In this document: one piece after another, positions 54,847 to 64,000 of the stretch
Layout: every line of letters starts with the position of its first letter
How positions within the stretch are numbered: the first letter of the stretch is position 1
Assembly: GCA_963781035.1 (NCBI GenBank)
Contig: CAWAEN010000003.1
Location: 62,001-126,000, forward strand
Direction of reading: 5' to 3'
DNA from: SZUA-35 sp963781035
Lineage (GTDB): Bacteria; Actinomycetota; Acidimicrobiia; Acidimicrobiales; SZUA-35
Length of the DNA stretch: 64,000 bases
Translations under genes and position numbers: made by a program
The notes under the pieces: generated by a model
What the model was told of the DNA's origin: nothing
Databases searched by the model: none
The model's input: the letters and a program-made list of their open reading frames with translations, nothing else

Positions 54847-55680
54847 ATGAACGTCGACGATCAGCAACGAGCCAAGGCGCAACGGTTCCGCCGCCTCCAC
54901 GACACCGGCACATTCGTGATGCCATGCGCCTGGGACGCCGGCTCCGCCCACATGTTCGAACGTGCGGGATTCGCCGCGATCGGAACCACCAGCGGCGGTG
55001 TCAATTGGAGCCACGCCAGACCCGACTACGTGTACGCCATCGGCCGCGACACCATGCTCGATGCCTACCAACAGGTCGTCGACGCGGTGGATCTTCCGGT
55101 CAGCGGCGATCTCGAGAACGGCTACGGAACTTCTTCTGACGAGGTCTCCGACACGATTCGCGCCGCCATCAACCGGGGACTCGTCGGGGGCAGCATCGAA
55201 GACCAGTCCCCCACGCTCGGCCCTGGCCTCGTCCCGATCGAGCAGGCAGCGGACAACATCGCCGCCGCTCGCCAGGTCGCCGACAGCTTCCACCTCGAAT
55301 TCACCCTCACGGCCAGAGCGGAGTCCTACTTCGGTGATGTCGACAACCCGTTCGACGACGCAGTCGAACGATCGAACCGCTACCTCGCTGCAGGTGCCGA
55401 CTGCATCTTCGTCCCAGGCCCCTCCGACCTCGCGACCATTCAGCGGCTGGTCGACGCCGTCGATGGACCGGTCAGCGTCGGTATCGGCTCCGGGGGCGGC
55501 GAGCTGTCCGTTGCCGCTCTGGCTGATGTCGGGGTCAGAAGGGTGAGTACCGGCGGAGCGATTCCCCGTGCGCTCTACGCCGCGATCGAAGCAGCGGCCA
55601 CCGAGATGATGAACCACGGCACGTTCTCATTCACGGCAACCGCCATCGAGGAGCCGGCCATCAACGACATCTTCCGCTGA
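54847..55680 (+). CDS. Isocitrate lyase/PEP mutase superfamily enzyme
   Basis: A 277-residue TIM-barrel enzyme. PCAWDAGSAHMFERAGFAA at the start and GTTSGG (about 50) are family signatures. DLENGYG (about 85-91) and GGSIEDQS hold the Mg and substrate acids, with LTARAESYF following. It lacks the KKCGH loop of true isocitrate lyases, so it is nearer PEP mutase/oxaloacetate-decarboxylase-like members. The ATG at 54847 gives normal length. Whether it uses a C-P or C-C bond substrate is unknown; the TmpA/B-like operon is 25 kb away and need not be related. Confidence 0.88.
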   Translation: MNVDDQQRAKAQRFRRLHDTGTFVMPCAWDAGSAHMFERAGFAAIGTTSGGVNWSHARPDYVYAIGRDTMLDAYQQVVDAVDLPVSGDLENGYGTSSDEVSDTIRAAINRGLVGGSIEDQSPTLGPGLVPIEQAADNIAAARQVADSFHLEFTLTARAESYFGDVDNPFDDAVERSNRYLAAGADCIFVPGPSDLATIQRLVDAVDGPVSVGIGSGGGELSVAALADVGVRRVSTGGAIPRALYAAIEAAATEMMNHGTFSFTATAIEEPAINDIFR

Positions 55681-55730
55681 CACCGATCGCGTGGCATTGG
55701 CACGCTCGCCGGACCGTTCGTGGGAGACTG

Positions 55731-56772
55731 ATGCCAATGCCATTGCAACAGCGACCGATGTGGAAGCGCGAGGACTCGGTCGAGCCGTGGCGACGGTTCC
55801 GTGCCGCGATGGCTCGCCGTGGCCCTTGTCGTCGTCTACGGCTGGGTCGGCTACATCGTCCTCGGCCTCCCTTGGTTCGACGCCCTCTACCAGACCGTCA
55901 TCAGCATCACGACCGTCGGGTATTCCGAGATCGGCTCCGATCCGGCGGACACGACCGCCTATCGCGGCTTCACTCTTTCCCTGGTCGTGGTCGGCGTCGG
56001 GTCGGTGCTCTACACGATCGGCGCCATGGCCGACAACATCATCGAAGGAAGTTTCAATGAAGAACTGCGGAGACGACGCATCTTGAAAGCCATCAATGAA
56101 CTCCGAGGCCACACGATCATCGCCGGATGGGGCCAGGTCGGCCACGCCGTCGCCGAATACGTCGAGCGTGCCGGCGGCCAGGTGGTGGTGATCGACCGCG
56201 ATCCGGTCCACGACGAGTCGCCGCATCCGATCGTCGTGGCCGAAGCCACCGATGACGACGTGCTCCGATCCGCCGGCATCGAGCACGCCAAGACGTTGGT
56301 CATCGCGCTCGACCACGACGCCGACAACCTGTTCGTCTGTCTGTCCGCACGCGCCCTTCGGCCCGATCTCTTCATCGTGGCCAGAACCTCTGACAAGAAG
56401 AACGAAGCGAAGTTCGCCCAGGCCGGCGCCAACCGAGTCATCAATCCTCACGAGATCGGGGGCTCTCGTATGGCGGCGCTCGCACTCCGTCCCCACGTCG
56501 CCGAGTTCCTCGACGAGGTCCTCTCCGACGACCAGCACGACGTCTCCGTCGAGGAGATCGTCGTGCACCCGGGCTCATCGATGATCGGACGATCGCTGAA
56601 GGACATGCGGCGCGAAGACGGGCGTCGATCGCTGATCATTGCCATCCGCAACATCAGCGGCCGGTACCACACCAACCCTGCGCCGGACACCGCCCTCTCC
56701 GAGCACTCGGTGATCATCGCCCTCGGATCGGCCGAGGAACTGGAGCACCTTCGTCGCACCGTCAACAGCTGA
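55731..56772 (+). CDS. Two-helix potassium channel with RCK domain (frameshift near N-terminus)
   Basis: About 346 residues. Pore signature TTVGY (near 55914) sits between TM1 (WLAVALVVVYGWVGYIVLG) and TM2 (FTLSLVVVGVGSVLYTIGAM). The C-terminal RCK/TrkA-N domain reads HTIIAGWGQVGHAVAEYVE and a TrkA-C part follows (VEEIVVHPGSSMIGRSL). The ATG at 55731 (MPMPLQQRPMWKRED) is likely the start, with GGGAG upstream. One extra base in TTCC near 55800 shifts it; repaired it gives RRFVPRWLAV. It should pass K+ under ligand control. Confidence 0.88.
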
Positions 56773-56937
56773 CCAACGAACTCTGGGGGTTCTGAGCGCG
56801 GCGAGTCGCGCCGTCAGCGAGCGCAGGGAACGGCAAGTGGGGACCTGGGTGCCATCCGGTAGTCTTGCGTGCTCGGTTGGCGCGTGCGTCGATCGTCACC
56901 TCTGTTCTGTGTTTTCGCTCCACCAAGAAGGTCTGCC

Positions 56938-57174
56938 ATGTCCATGGTTTGCCAAGTCACCGGCCGCCGTCCCAGCTTCGGCAACAGCGTGTCGCACTCG
57001 CATCGCGTCACCAAGCGTCGCTGGAACCCGAACATCCAGCGCCAGCGTTTCTGGCTGCCCAGTGAGAACCGCTGGGTCACCCTGAACGTCAGTGCCAAGG
57101 GCATCAAGACGATCAACAAGAAGGGCATCGAGACCATCGTTGCCGACATTCGACGTGGTGGAGGCAAGGTCTGA
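56938..57174 (+). CDS. rpmB: 50S ribosomal protein L28
   Basis: A 78-residue L28: MVCQVTGRRPSFGNSVSHSH and KRRWNPNIQRQRFWLPSE, then LNVSAKGIKTINKKGIE. Only one Cys is present, so it is the zinc-independent form. The ATG at 56938 is taken; a second in-frame ATG is at 56944. Its stop overlaps the L33 start (TGATG), so the two are coupled. Confidence 0.96.
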   Translation: MSMVCQVTGRRPSFGNSVSHSHRVTKRRWNPNIQRQRFWLPSENRWVTLNVSAKGIKTINKKGIETIVADIRRGGGKV

Positions 57175-57341
57175 TGGCCAAGGCAGGCGAGAAGCGACCC
57201 ATCATCAAGCTGCGTTCCAGCGCCGGCACCGGCTTCATGTACACCACCCGCAAGAACAAGACGAACACTCGCGAGCGGATCGAACTCATGAAGTACGATC
57301 CCGTCGTTCGCAAGCACGTCATCTTCAAAGAAGAGCGTTGA
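57174..57341 (+). CDS. rpmG: 50S ribosomal protein L33
   Basis: A 55-residue L33: KRPIIKLRSSAGTGFMY, then TTRKNKTNTRERIELMKYD and PVVRKHVIFKEER at the end. It has no Cys, so it is the zinc-free form, matching the Cys-poor L28 encoded directly upstream. The ATG overlaps the L28 stop by one base. The MscS gene follows 13 bp later. Confidence 0.96.
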   Translation: MAKAGEKRPIIKLRSSAGTGFMYTTRKNKTNTRERIELMKYDPVVRKHVIFKEER

Positions 57342-57354
57342 TCCCTCGGGCCGG

Positions 57355-58504
57355 ATGACGATCATCAGCCCGAGCATCGTCGCACAGACCGAGCCTGCGC
57401 TCGGTCTGTTGCCGTTTTGGCAACCCGAGGAAACCACCCAGCTCTACGAGGCCTGTTCGAACACCCCGTCAACGGTCTGTCGGTTCGTCTACGAGCAGAC
57501 CGGCAGCGCAACACTCGCGTCGATCAGCAACGCGTTGAGCAGCACGGGGCTGCGGATCCTCCTGGTCATTGCCGTCGCCTGGGTGCTGCGTCGCCTCGTC
57601 CGCAAACACAGCCCCCGCATCATCGATTCGGTCATCAACCGCCAGGCCGCCGCCGACCAGGAGTTGGCCGACAACGCCGACCCAAGCCTCACCGAAGAAC
57701 AGCGCATCGAGCTCGCACTGCGTCAAGAACGAGGCCGCCAACGATCGGGGACACTCGGTCAACTGCTCTCCTCGATCATCAGCGGCCTCATCATCTTCGT
57801 CGCGTCGCTCATGATCCTCGCCGAGATCGGGATCAACCTCGCCCCGATCGTGGCCGGCGCCGGTGTCGTCGGCATCGCGTTCGGCTTCGGCGCACAACAG
57901 ATGGTGAAGGACTTCCTGGCCGGAATCTTCATCATCATGGAAGACGAGTACGGCGTCGGTGATGTGGTCGACACCGGGCACGCCACCGGTGTCGTCGAGC
58001 GGCTCTCGTTGCGGGTCACGCAGCTGCGTGATGTCAACGGCACCGTCTGGTACGTGCCGAATGGCGAAATCCAGCGAGTCGGCAACCTCAGCCAGCTCTG
58101 GGCCCGAGCCGTGATCGACATCGATGTCGCCTACGACACCGATATCGATGTTGCCGCTGCGGCTCTGCTCCGGGTGGCCAACGAGGTCTGGCGCGCCGAC
58201 CTCCCCGACCTCACGATCATCGCCGAACCAGAGTTCTGGGGCGTCGAGAGCTTCGGGGCGGACGGCGTCACTCTGCGGCTCGTGGTGAAGACCGAACCGA
58301 CAGAGCAGTGGGCCATCGCCCGCGAACTGCGGGGTCGCATCAAGACGCGAATTCGACCGGCTCGGCATCGAGATCCCGTTCCCCCAACGAACCGTCTGGC
58401 AGCGCACCGTCGACGACACGACCAGTGGCCACCCGTCAGGTGGTGACGACCAGGACCCATCAGACGACGACTCGAGTCAGAGTGACGAGGGCGGGCTCGA
58501 CTGA
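57355..58504 (+). CDS. MscS-family mechanosensitive ion channel (frameshift near C-terminus)
   Basis: About 382 residues. Three or more helices (LLVIAVAWVLRRLV near 65, IISGLIIFVASLMILAEIG, and the pore helix GAGVVGIAFGFGAQQMVKDFL) precede the MscS beta domain (EDEYGVGDVVDTG, VEIQRV-type GEIQRVGNLSQ) and a C-terminal alpha/beta part. An extra A at 58350-58351 breaks the tail; removed, it reads TRFDRLGIEIPFPQRTVWQ and ends at 58504, overlapping the next ATG. It releases solutes on hypo-osmotic shock. Confidence 0.9.
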
Positions 58505-59514
58505 TGCGAGCTCTCGGACGGCGTCTGATCTCGATCCCGCTGGCGGTCCTTGCCCTTCCACTGCTCGTGGCCCTCGCCCCGGTCGCGCTGATCGTCGGGT
58601 CGGTTCTCGATCTGTTCGGCGGGCGCCGTGCGCTCCCGACCATACGTCTGTGGCTGTTCGCCATCGTCTTCGTCACCCACGAGTGGGTGGTCACCGTGTA
58701 CGCCGGATGGCTCTGGATCCGCGGTCGAGCCGGCCGTTCCATGGACATCGGCCATCACCGCCGCGTGCAGGGCCGCTGGGTCGGGTCGCTTCTGCGATGG
58801 GCAGGCCGCCTCCTCGACGTGAGCGTGCAGTGGCCGGCTCACGACGCGTTCCCCGAGGGCAAGATCGTCGTGCTGAGCCGCCACGCCAGCATGATCGACG
58901 CCGTCCTGCCGGCCCTCCTCTTCCCGAGCCATCTCCACCGACCCGTGCATTACGTCCTCAAGCGCGAGTTGCGTCGGCTCCCGTCGATCGACATCTACGG
59001 ACACCGGCTCGGCAATCACTTCGTCGACCGCGACGGCAACACCGACCGCGAAGTGGCAGCGATCATCGCCCTCATCGAGAACGCGGAGGACGACGCCGGC
59101 ATCGTCCTCTTCCCGGAAGGAACCTACGCCACTCCGGCCTCGAAGCGCCGCGTGCTCGCATCACTGGAACGTCGGGGCGACGCCGAGCTCGTCGCCCTCA
59201 CCAACAAGCTCGAGTATCTCCTGCCTCCCAAGCCAGGTGGCGCCCTCGCACTCCTCGCGCGGGCCAAGGACGTCGTCATCTTCGGCCACGTCGGTCTCGA
59301 GGGAGTCGCCGAGTTCAAGGGCTTGCGCGATCACCTCCCGGCCAGACAGCCGATTCTCACCCGGGCCTGGCACTTCCACATCGCCGACCTGCCCGATCTC
59401 GACGCAGCTCGCATCCAGTGGCTGCGTCAGCAGTGGCTGGCACTCGATGTCTGGGTCAGCGAACAACACCGGCTCCGCAGCCAGCTTGCTGCGCCATCGG
59501 AGAGAACGCCGTGA
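58504..59514 (+). CDS. 1-acyl-sn-glycerol-3-phosphate acyltransferase-like (PlsC fold)
   Basis: A 336-residue membrane-associated acyltransferase. Two N-terminal hydrophobic segments (LAVLALPLLVALAPVALIV and RLWLFAIVFVTHEW) precede the catalytic HX4D motif SRHASMID (about 124-131), then LKRELRRLPSIDIYG and LFPEGTYATPASKRR (acceptor site). PlsC acylates lysophosphatidic acid; long-chain variants also serve other glycerolipids. Its ATG overlaps the MscS stop; a GTGA overlap with the next gene follows. Confidence 0.9.
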   Translation: MRALGRRLISIPLAVLALPLLVALAPVALIVGSVLDLFGGRRALPTIRLWLFAIVFVTHEWVVTVYAGWLWIRGRAGRSMDIGHHRRVQGRWVGSLLRWAGRLLDVSVQWPAHDAFPEGKIVVLSRHASMIDAVLPALLFPSHLHRPVHYVLKRELRRLPSIDIYGHRLGNHFVDRDGNTDREVAAIIALIENAEDDAGIVLFPEGTYATPASKRRVLASLERRGDAELVALTNKLEYLLPPKPGGALALLARAKDVVIFGHVGLEGVAEFKGLRDHLPARQPILTRAWHFHIADLPDLDAARIQWLRQQWLALDVWVSEQHRLRSQLAAPSERTP

Positions 59515-60585
59515 GTCCGGATCGAACACCAACCGCCCCCGTACCCTCGACCATGACAGCCGCGGTCACCACTGCCCACGGCGGCCCGGAGGCGCTCGCC
59601 GTTCACCACGATTGGCCGGTCCCCACACTCGGGGCCGGAGACGCACTCGTCCGAGTCACCGCCGCGGCCATCAACAACACCGACATCTGGAGCCGCCAGG
59701 GATCGTACGGGACGGCCGACGACCCAGACGCCATCGCCGGTTGGCGCGGCGAGCCCCTCGACTTCCCCCGTGTCCAGGGCATGGACATCGCCGGCCGAGT
59801 CGAGGCCGTGGCGAACGATGTCGACCCCACCTGGGTCGGGCGACGTGTCGTCGTCGACCCCACGGTCGAATACCGCAACGACCTCCCCTCGATCATCGCC
59901 GGGAGTGAGGTCGACGGAGGTTTCGCCCAGTTCCATCGATGCGCGGCATCGCAACTCCACGACGTCACCGAGTCACCGCTGACGGATGCGCAGGTCGCCT
60001 GCCTTCCCACCGCGTATGGCACCGCACTCGGGATGCTCAACCGGGCGGCGTGCAGTGAAGGCGAACGGGTGCTCGTGACCGGTTCCTCCGGCGGGGTCGG
60101 GTCGGCTGCCATTCAACTCCTCCTCCACCGCAACTGCCACGTGATCGCTCGTACCAGCCCGGGCAAGGTCGACCGCGATACGACGAACCGGCGTGGCCGA
60201 GGTCTCCGTGCGCGGTGCCGACGAGATCAGCGAGATCGACGAGGTCGACGCAGTGGTCGATGTCGTCGGCGGCGTCGAATTCGGCGATCTTCTCGATCGA
60301 CTACGGAACGGTGGGCGACTGGTGACCGCCGGCGCCATCGCCGGCCCGGTGGTCCCACTCGATCTTCGCCGGCTCTACCTCCGGCAGCGGACCCTCATCG
60401 GATCCACCATGCACACGCCGTCCGATTTCGCCGACTTGGCCGTCATTGCCAATGCCGGTGGCGTCGATCCGCTCGTGGACCGCGTCTTCCCGCTCACCGA
60501 GATCGCCGATGCGCAGGCCCATTTCGTGGCCAAGGCCTTCGTCGGCAAGCTGGTTCTCGATCCGTGGCTCTCGATCATCGGATGA
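59511..60585 (+). CDS. Quinone reductase/zinc-type alcohol dehydrogenase-like protein (frameshift)
   Basis: A ~357-residue MDR-superfamily protein. MTAAVTTAHGGPEAL opens the catalytic domain, and VTGSSGGVGSAAIQLL is the Rossmann GxGxxG. An extra C at 60173-60174 separates it from VAEVSVRGADEIS... VVDVVGGVEF; removed, it reads VDAIRRTGVAEVS. The GTG at 59511 has GGAG nearby and overlaps the PlsC stop; an ATG at 59553 is the classical N-terminus and equally plausible. No zinc ligands are obvious, so NAD(P)H-quinone or enoyl reduction is likelier than alcohol oxidation. Confidence 0.87.
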
Positions 60586-60630
60586 TCGCGGACCAAGGTC
60601 GATCACCGTCCCGGGCTAACCTCGCCCGAT

Positions 60631-61401
60631 ATGCACGATGAGGGATCCACACCACCTGCGGGCAATCAGCTCACCGCCGCCGACTACCGACACCTGACGA
60701 GCGTCGAGCTGGCGCGACTCGGTGGCATGCAGCCCGAACATCTCGGCGCACCCCTCCCCCACATCGATGGCTGGACGGTGCACAGCGTCATCGGCCATAC
60801 GGGCTGGATCTGCCGCTACGTGGCGCTGTCGCTCGACGCCGACCCGGACTCCCCTCCCAACCGGGCTGCGGTGCCGGAACCGCCGGCCGGAACCGATGTC
60901 CTGGACTGGTTCAACGAAGGTCGCTCGATCCTGATCCGCCGGCTCGACACGGTCGATCCCGACGCGGTCCGCCCCACCTGGACCGGCCCGCAACCGGCGC
61001 TGTGGTGGCTGCGCCGACTGGCCAACGAATCGTCGATGCACCGCTGGGACGCCTATGCGGCGATCGAGAGCCCTGAACCCATCGATGCCCGCCTCGCCGC
61101 CGACGGCGTGGAAGAGGTCCTCGATGTCTTCGCCCCCCACCGGCTGCTCTTCGCCGAGCTCGATGCCGACGGTTCCTCGATGCATCTCCATGCCACCGAC
61201 ATCGATGGTGGCGAATGGACCGTGACCTTCACCGACGGCGGCCTGGAATGGCGACAGGCCCACGAGAAAGGCGACGTTGCCGCTCGTGGACCTGTTTCCG
61301 ATCTTCTGTTGATGCTGTGGAGCCGCATCCCGCCCAGCCGCTTGCAGCTGTTCGGTGACGCCACCCTCCTCGACCGCTGGCAGGCAGCAGCGAAGTTCTG
61401 A
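60631..61401 (+). CDS. Mycothiol-dependent DinB/maleylpyruvate-isomerase family protein
   Basis: A 256-residue protein matching the MDMPI family. The N-terminal four-helix bundle has the metal His in VIGHTGWICRY (about 50-60) and the second pair in NESSMHRWDAYAA (about 130-142). The C-terminal ~90 residues form the small MDMPI domain ending in LLLMLWSRIPPSRLQLFGD. Members isomerise maleylpyruvate or transfer mycothiol, supporting an actinobacterial host. The actual substrate is unknown. Confidence 0.88.
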   Translation: MHDEGSTPPAGNQLTAADYRHLTSVELARLGGMQPEHLGAPLPHIDGWTVHSVIGHTGWICRYVALSLDADPDSPPNRAAVPEPPAGTDVLDWFNEGRSILIRRLDTVDPDAVRPTWTGPQPALWWLRRLANESSMHRWDAYAAIESPEPIDARLAADGVEEVLDVFAPHRLLFAELDADGSSMHLHATDIDGGEWTVTFTDGGLEWRQAHEKGDVAARGPVSDLLLMLWSRIPPSRLQLFGDATLLDRWQAAAKF

Positions 61402-61423
61402 TCGAGGCTGAGTGCTCGATCGC

Positions 61424-62323
61424 TCAGGCGGTGGCGACGGGAAGCAGCGGTTCGCTCGGGATGTCGTAGTCGGCATCCCAGCGACCGAGACGGTCCTTCC
61501 ACGGCGAGGCGTCACCGACGGAGTCCGCATAGGCGGCCCGCCTCTTGGCGACACGTCCGGCCGGCTCTTCGTCGTCATCGTTCTCGTACTGGGCTTCGAT
61601 GCCCAGCTTCAGATTCTTCAGAGCCTCGGACCGGAGCTGGCTGATGCGGCTCTCGGTGACGTCGAGAAGGCTGGCCAGGTCCTGCGAGGTGCGCCCATCG
61701 AGGAAGTAGCCGACGATCACGAGACGCTGACGTTCGGGCAGCAGGTGCACGGCATCGCGGAGATAGTTGTGCAGCTCGCGGGTCTCGAGCTCTTCGGACG
61801 GCTCGACGGCATTGCGGTCCGAGAGGACGTCGACCAGCGTGAGGTCTTCGTCGCCCTCGTCGCTCGTCTCGTGATCGAGAGCAAGCACGACGGAGCGGAA
61901 CAAGCGGTCCTGCAGCTTCGCCAGCTCGTCGAGACCAACACCCAGTTCGGTGGCCATCTCAGCCAGGCTGGGAACTCGCCCGAGTTCACTCGCCAGCTGT
62001 TGTTCGGTGGCTTCGAGGCGGCGGGCGAGCAGACGAACCGAGCGAGGAGCCCAGTCTGCGGCCCGCACCGAGTCGAGGATGGCGCCACGAATGCGCTGTG
62101 CAGCGAACCGATCGAAGGGCACGCCACGAGCCTCGTCGTAGCGTCGAGAGGCCTCGACGAGGCCGAGGGCGCCGGCCCGAGCCAGTTCCTCTCGGTCGAC
62201 GTGGCGGGGGAAGTGCACCGCAACCTGGAAGACAACGTGCTTCACGAGCGGCAGATGCGCCTCGATCCGCTCGTTCACTTCAACGGTGTTCTTCTCCAAG
62301 ATTCGTTCACCCATAGTGCTCAT
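61424..62323 (-). CDS. FliA/WhiG-type RNA polymerase sigma factor
   Basis: A 299-residue sigma-70 factor with regions 2 (HLPLVKHVVFQVAVHFPRHV and GLVEASRRYDEARGVPFDRFA), 3 (LARRLEATEQQLASELG) and 4 (LLPERQRLVIVGYFLDGRTSQDLASLL, given in parts: LLPERQRLVIVGYF, TSQDLASLLDVTES). The acidic/basic C-terminal ~60 residues are family-untypical. The ATG at 62323 (MSTMGERI) is preferred because GAGAGG precedes it; an ATG at 62314 is an alternative. In relatives it controls motility or development; no flagellar genes are in the window. Confidence 0.9.
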   Translation of the reverse strand: MSTMGERILEKNTVEVNERIEAHLPLVKHVVFQVAVHFPRHVDREELARAGALGLVEASRRYDEARGVPFDRFAAQRIRGAILDSVRAADWAPRSVRLLARRLEATEQQLASELGRVPSLAEMATELGVGLDELAKLQDRLFRSVVLALDHETSDEGDEDLTLVDVLSDRNAVEPSEELETRELHNYLRDAVHLLPERQRLVIVGYFLDGRTSQDLASLLDVTESRISQLRSEALKNLKLGIEAQYENDDDEEPAGRVAKRRAAYADSVGDASPWKDRLGRWDADYDIPSEPLLPVATA

Positions 62324-62595
62324 CGCCTCTCTGGTTCCTCCAACGGCGGATGGCATGCCATCCGTGCTTGCAGGAGGGTTTACGACAGAAATCGACCAGA
62401 ACTTGAGCGAAAATCTCGAGTTTCTTGCCCTACGTACACTTACGACCACTCTGCGTGAAAGCTTGAGGTAAAAGTTCGACGAGCGGTGGGCGTTTGGGTC
62501 TCACGGACCAGTCGAATGAGTCGAACGATCCATGCGAATGCAGCGAGAAGCCGTCAAAATGATGGGCTTGCCTGAGCTGATCGGGCCATGACAGC

Positions 62596-63596
62596 TCACG
62601 CTCGCCGCTGCTGGGTCCCGTCGAACGTCATCACGCGCAGCCCGGAAGCGATCAGCGCCCGCAGGAGCGGCACGGGGTCCTCCAGTTCGGACAGACCGAA
62701 GGCTCCGATCCGAAACGTTCCCGACGCAATCGCCCTCGCCGTACCGGCACAGACGATGCCGGCCCCTCGAGAAGGATCGGCAGCCGACCGCATACACCAA
62801 CGTCTCGAACCGCCCGGCCACGAGTCCTCGGACCTCCACTCGGACAGCGCCTGGGCCGCCGTCTTCGTGCGGAGGGCGCAACATCGGCAGGCGCGAAGTG
62901 AGCCGATCCCGGCGTGTGGCCGTGACCCGGGCCACGATCCGATTGGCGGCTGGGAACTGCCGCTGCAGCAGCAGCGGCGACGGCAGTGCCGCCTTGTAGG
63001 AGTCGCACGCCCCCATCGGGGGCGGAAACCAGACCAGATCCCGTCCGCTTCCACCGCGGCGCTCGCAACCACCGACCATCAAACCAGTCCCACGCCGTCT
63101 CCTTCATGGCCCGGTGATGTTGGCGGGCACACGCAGGACCGCCAGTCCCCGCCTTGGCCACGGCGATTTCGGCAACCTCATCGAAGTGGTCGCCGGCGTG
63201 GCGGGCCAAGAGGCAGGTCAGACCGGGCGCGAACCCGGCGCCGACCACCAGAGAGACCCCGGCGTCTTCGGCAGCTCGGTCGAGGGAGATCAGATCGCGG
63301 ATGTCCCCGATGCCGTCACTCATCGACACGACGCTCGAACCTCGGGCGATGGCCGCCGACGCCAACGGTGCGTGGGTCCCGACCGGTGTCGCCAGGACCA
63401 CCACATCGGCGTCGAGCACTGGTCGGTCGGACACAACGACCCGCCGGCCCAGCTCTTCGCCCACGGCAGCTCGAGCCGCCGGGCGTTCATCGGAAACCCA
63501 CACCTCGATCCTCGGGCCGTCCTGAGCCAGTAGGGCCCGAACGCACTGCAATCCCGAGGCGCCGGCGCCCACGATGCTGAACGTCCGGCTGGTCAC
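62596..63596 (-). CDS. Saccharopine-dehydrogenase-like NAD(P)-binding protein (frameshifted)
   Basis: About 333 residues across three frames. The GTG at 63596 begins TSRTFSIVGAGASGLQCVRAL with the Rossmann GxGxxG. VVVLATPVGTHAPLASAAI and LVVGAGFAPGLTCLLARHA follow. An extra G near 63040-63042 and another break near 62780 divert the frame; the end is SGTFRIGAFGLSELEDPVPLLRAL in its own frame (in parts: SGTFRIGAFGL, ELEDPVPLLRAL). The fold resembles saccharopine dehydrogenase-like oxidoreductases. Its start overlaps the 46-aa gene upstream (GTGA). Substrate unknown. Confidence 0.8.
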
Positions 63597-63733
63597 CGGA
63601 GGTCCGTGCTGCTCACCTCGCGCCAGCCTTCGGTCTTCGGGGCCACACCGCCGGTACCCCGGATCCGGAAGAGGGCGGCGACAAGACCGGTCATCGACAA
63701 TGCAGCGACGACGCGGCGAACGAGCGTGAACAT
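63593..63733 (-). CDS. 46-residue small membrane-type protein
   Basis: A short gene too small for routine calling. It encodes MFTLVRRVVAALSMTGLVAA at the start: a positive Arg pair then a ~20-residue hydrophobic segment, followed by a polar tail (GTGGVAPKTEG). Its TGA overlaps the GTG of the dehydrogenase-like gene (GTGA), the main evidence that it is translated. It could be a single-pass membrane peptide; no strong ribosome binding site is visible. Confidence 0.55.
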   Translation of the reverse strand: MFTLVRRVVAALSMTGLVAALFRIRGTGGVAPKTEGWREVSSTDLR

Positions 63734-63810
63734 GCGCGAAGGGTAACAAATACAACGGGTGACAAAAGCCGGACAGACGAGCCCCGAAGGACTCGCCTGT
63801 CTGTTGCACG

Positions 63811-63884
<74 letters not shown>

Positions 63885-63920
63885 GGGCCCGGTAAAACTA
63901 GCGGCTGGGCGCAAGGCCCA

Positions 63921-64000
63921 CTACTCGATCGAGACCTTCGAGCGCTTCTTGTCGATCGGCACCCGAACCGTCTCCTCCTCGATGACGGTGACGCGGATGC
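63921..64000 (-). CDS. C-terminus of an unidentified protein (partial)
   Basis: The last 25 residues and stop (TAG, 63921-63923) of a minus-strand gene cut by the window end. The end reads IRVTVIEEETVRVPIDKKRS and then KVSIE. It is too short to assign a family. Confidence 0.6.
   Translation of the reverse strand, partial: IRVTVIEEETVRVPIDKKRSKVSIE

Noticed and set aside
54847..55680. Connection of the PEP-mutase-like gene to phosphonate metabolism at 27-30 kb
   Set aside because: The genes are 25 kb apart with unrelated genes between, and the protein family has many non-phosphonate members.
58308..60641. A 777-residue plus-strand open frame across PlsC and the dehydrogenase
   Set aside because: It is mostly the wrong frame of PlsC. 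Only its middle portion coincides with the true dehydrogenase N-terminus.

Overview
The window is high-GC DNA dense with genes on both strands; no gene-free stretch exceeds about 300 bp. Several features point to a free-living actinobacterium, most likely class Acidimicrobiia (inference). These are an AftD-type arabinofuranosyltransferase, a mycothiol-dependent DinB/MDMPI enzyme, an MhuD-type haem-degrading monooxygenase, an Rpf-like transglycosylase, an LPxTG surface protein and a FliA/WhiG-type sigma factor. No phage, plasmid, IS element, integrase or CRISPR array was seen.

Layout. 0-4.6 kb: coiled-coil protein, divergent GroEL with a bifunctional-nuclease-domain protein, an ECF sigma factor with a membrane partner, and two GGGAC/GTCCC palindromes. 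4.6-21.9 kb: envelope and surface region with a secreted lipid-anchored subtilase, a MOP-type flippase and a giant acyltransferase/AftD fusion. These face a tightly overlapping minus-strand operon (cytochrome-copper monooxygenase, FkbM methyltransferase, multi-pass membrane protein, LPxTG protein, GT2, GT4, SAM methyltransferase). 22-26.9 kb: small metabolic genes (MBL hydrolase, VOC, MhuD-like, DUF3291) and an adenylation-carrier-acyltransferase fusion. 27-30.9 kb: a divergent LysR gene and a three-gene operon (TauD/GBBH-type dioxygenase, HD-domain oxygenase, beta-hydroxyacid dehydrogenase) that resembles the TmpA/TmpB pathway for trimethylammonio-ethylphosphonate. 31-42.8 kb: lipoprotein, D-threonine aldolase-like enzyme, hydrolase, SulP transporter, tRNA-Ser, hybrid histidine kinase, Rpf-like protein, phytoene-dehydrogenase-like oxidoreductase, creatininase family protein and two flavodoxin-fold reductases. 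42.8-48.8 kb: an NMT1/THI5-like ABC transporter with an amidohydrolase, a luciferase-like monooxygenase and AroQ. 48.8-64 kb: membrane protein, shikimate kinase, tRNA-Arg, beta-helix protein, phosphatase, M23 peptidase, PEP-mutase-like enzyme, K+ channel, rpmB-rpmG, MscS, PlsC, quinone-reductase-like dehydrogenase, mycothiol-dependent enzyme, sigma factor, saccharopine-dehydrogenase-like protein, tRNA-Ile and a partial gene.

A global property affects the reading. At least 18 genes are interrupted by frame changes. Where I reconstructed the break, most can be repaired by one base in a short homopolymer, and the repaired protein is canonical (intact signal peptide, Rossmann fold or C-terminus). 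The most economical explanation is residual indel error in the assembly rather than mass gene decay. The 27.0-29.2 kb segment is exceptionally dense in such breaks. Coordinates of disrupted genes span the whole reconstructed gene.
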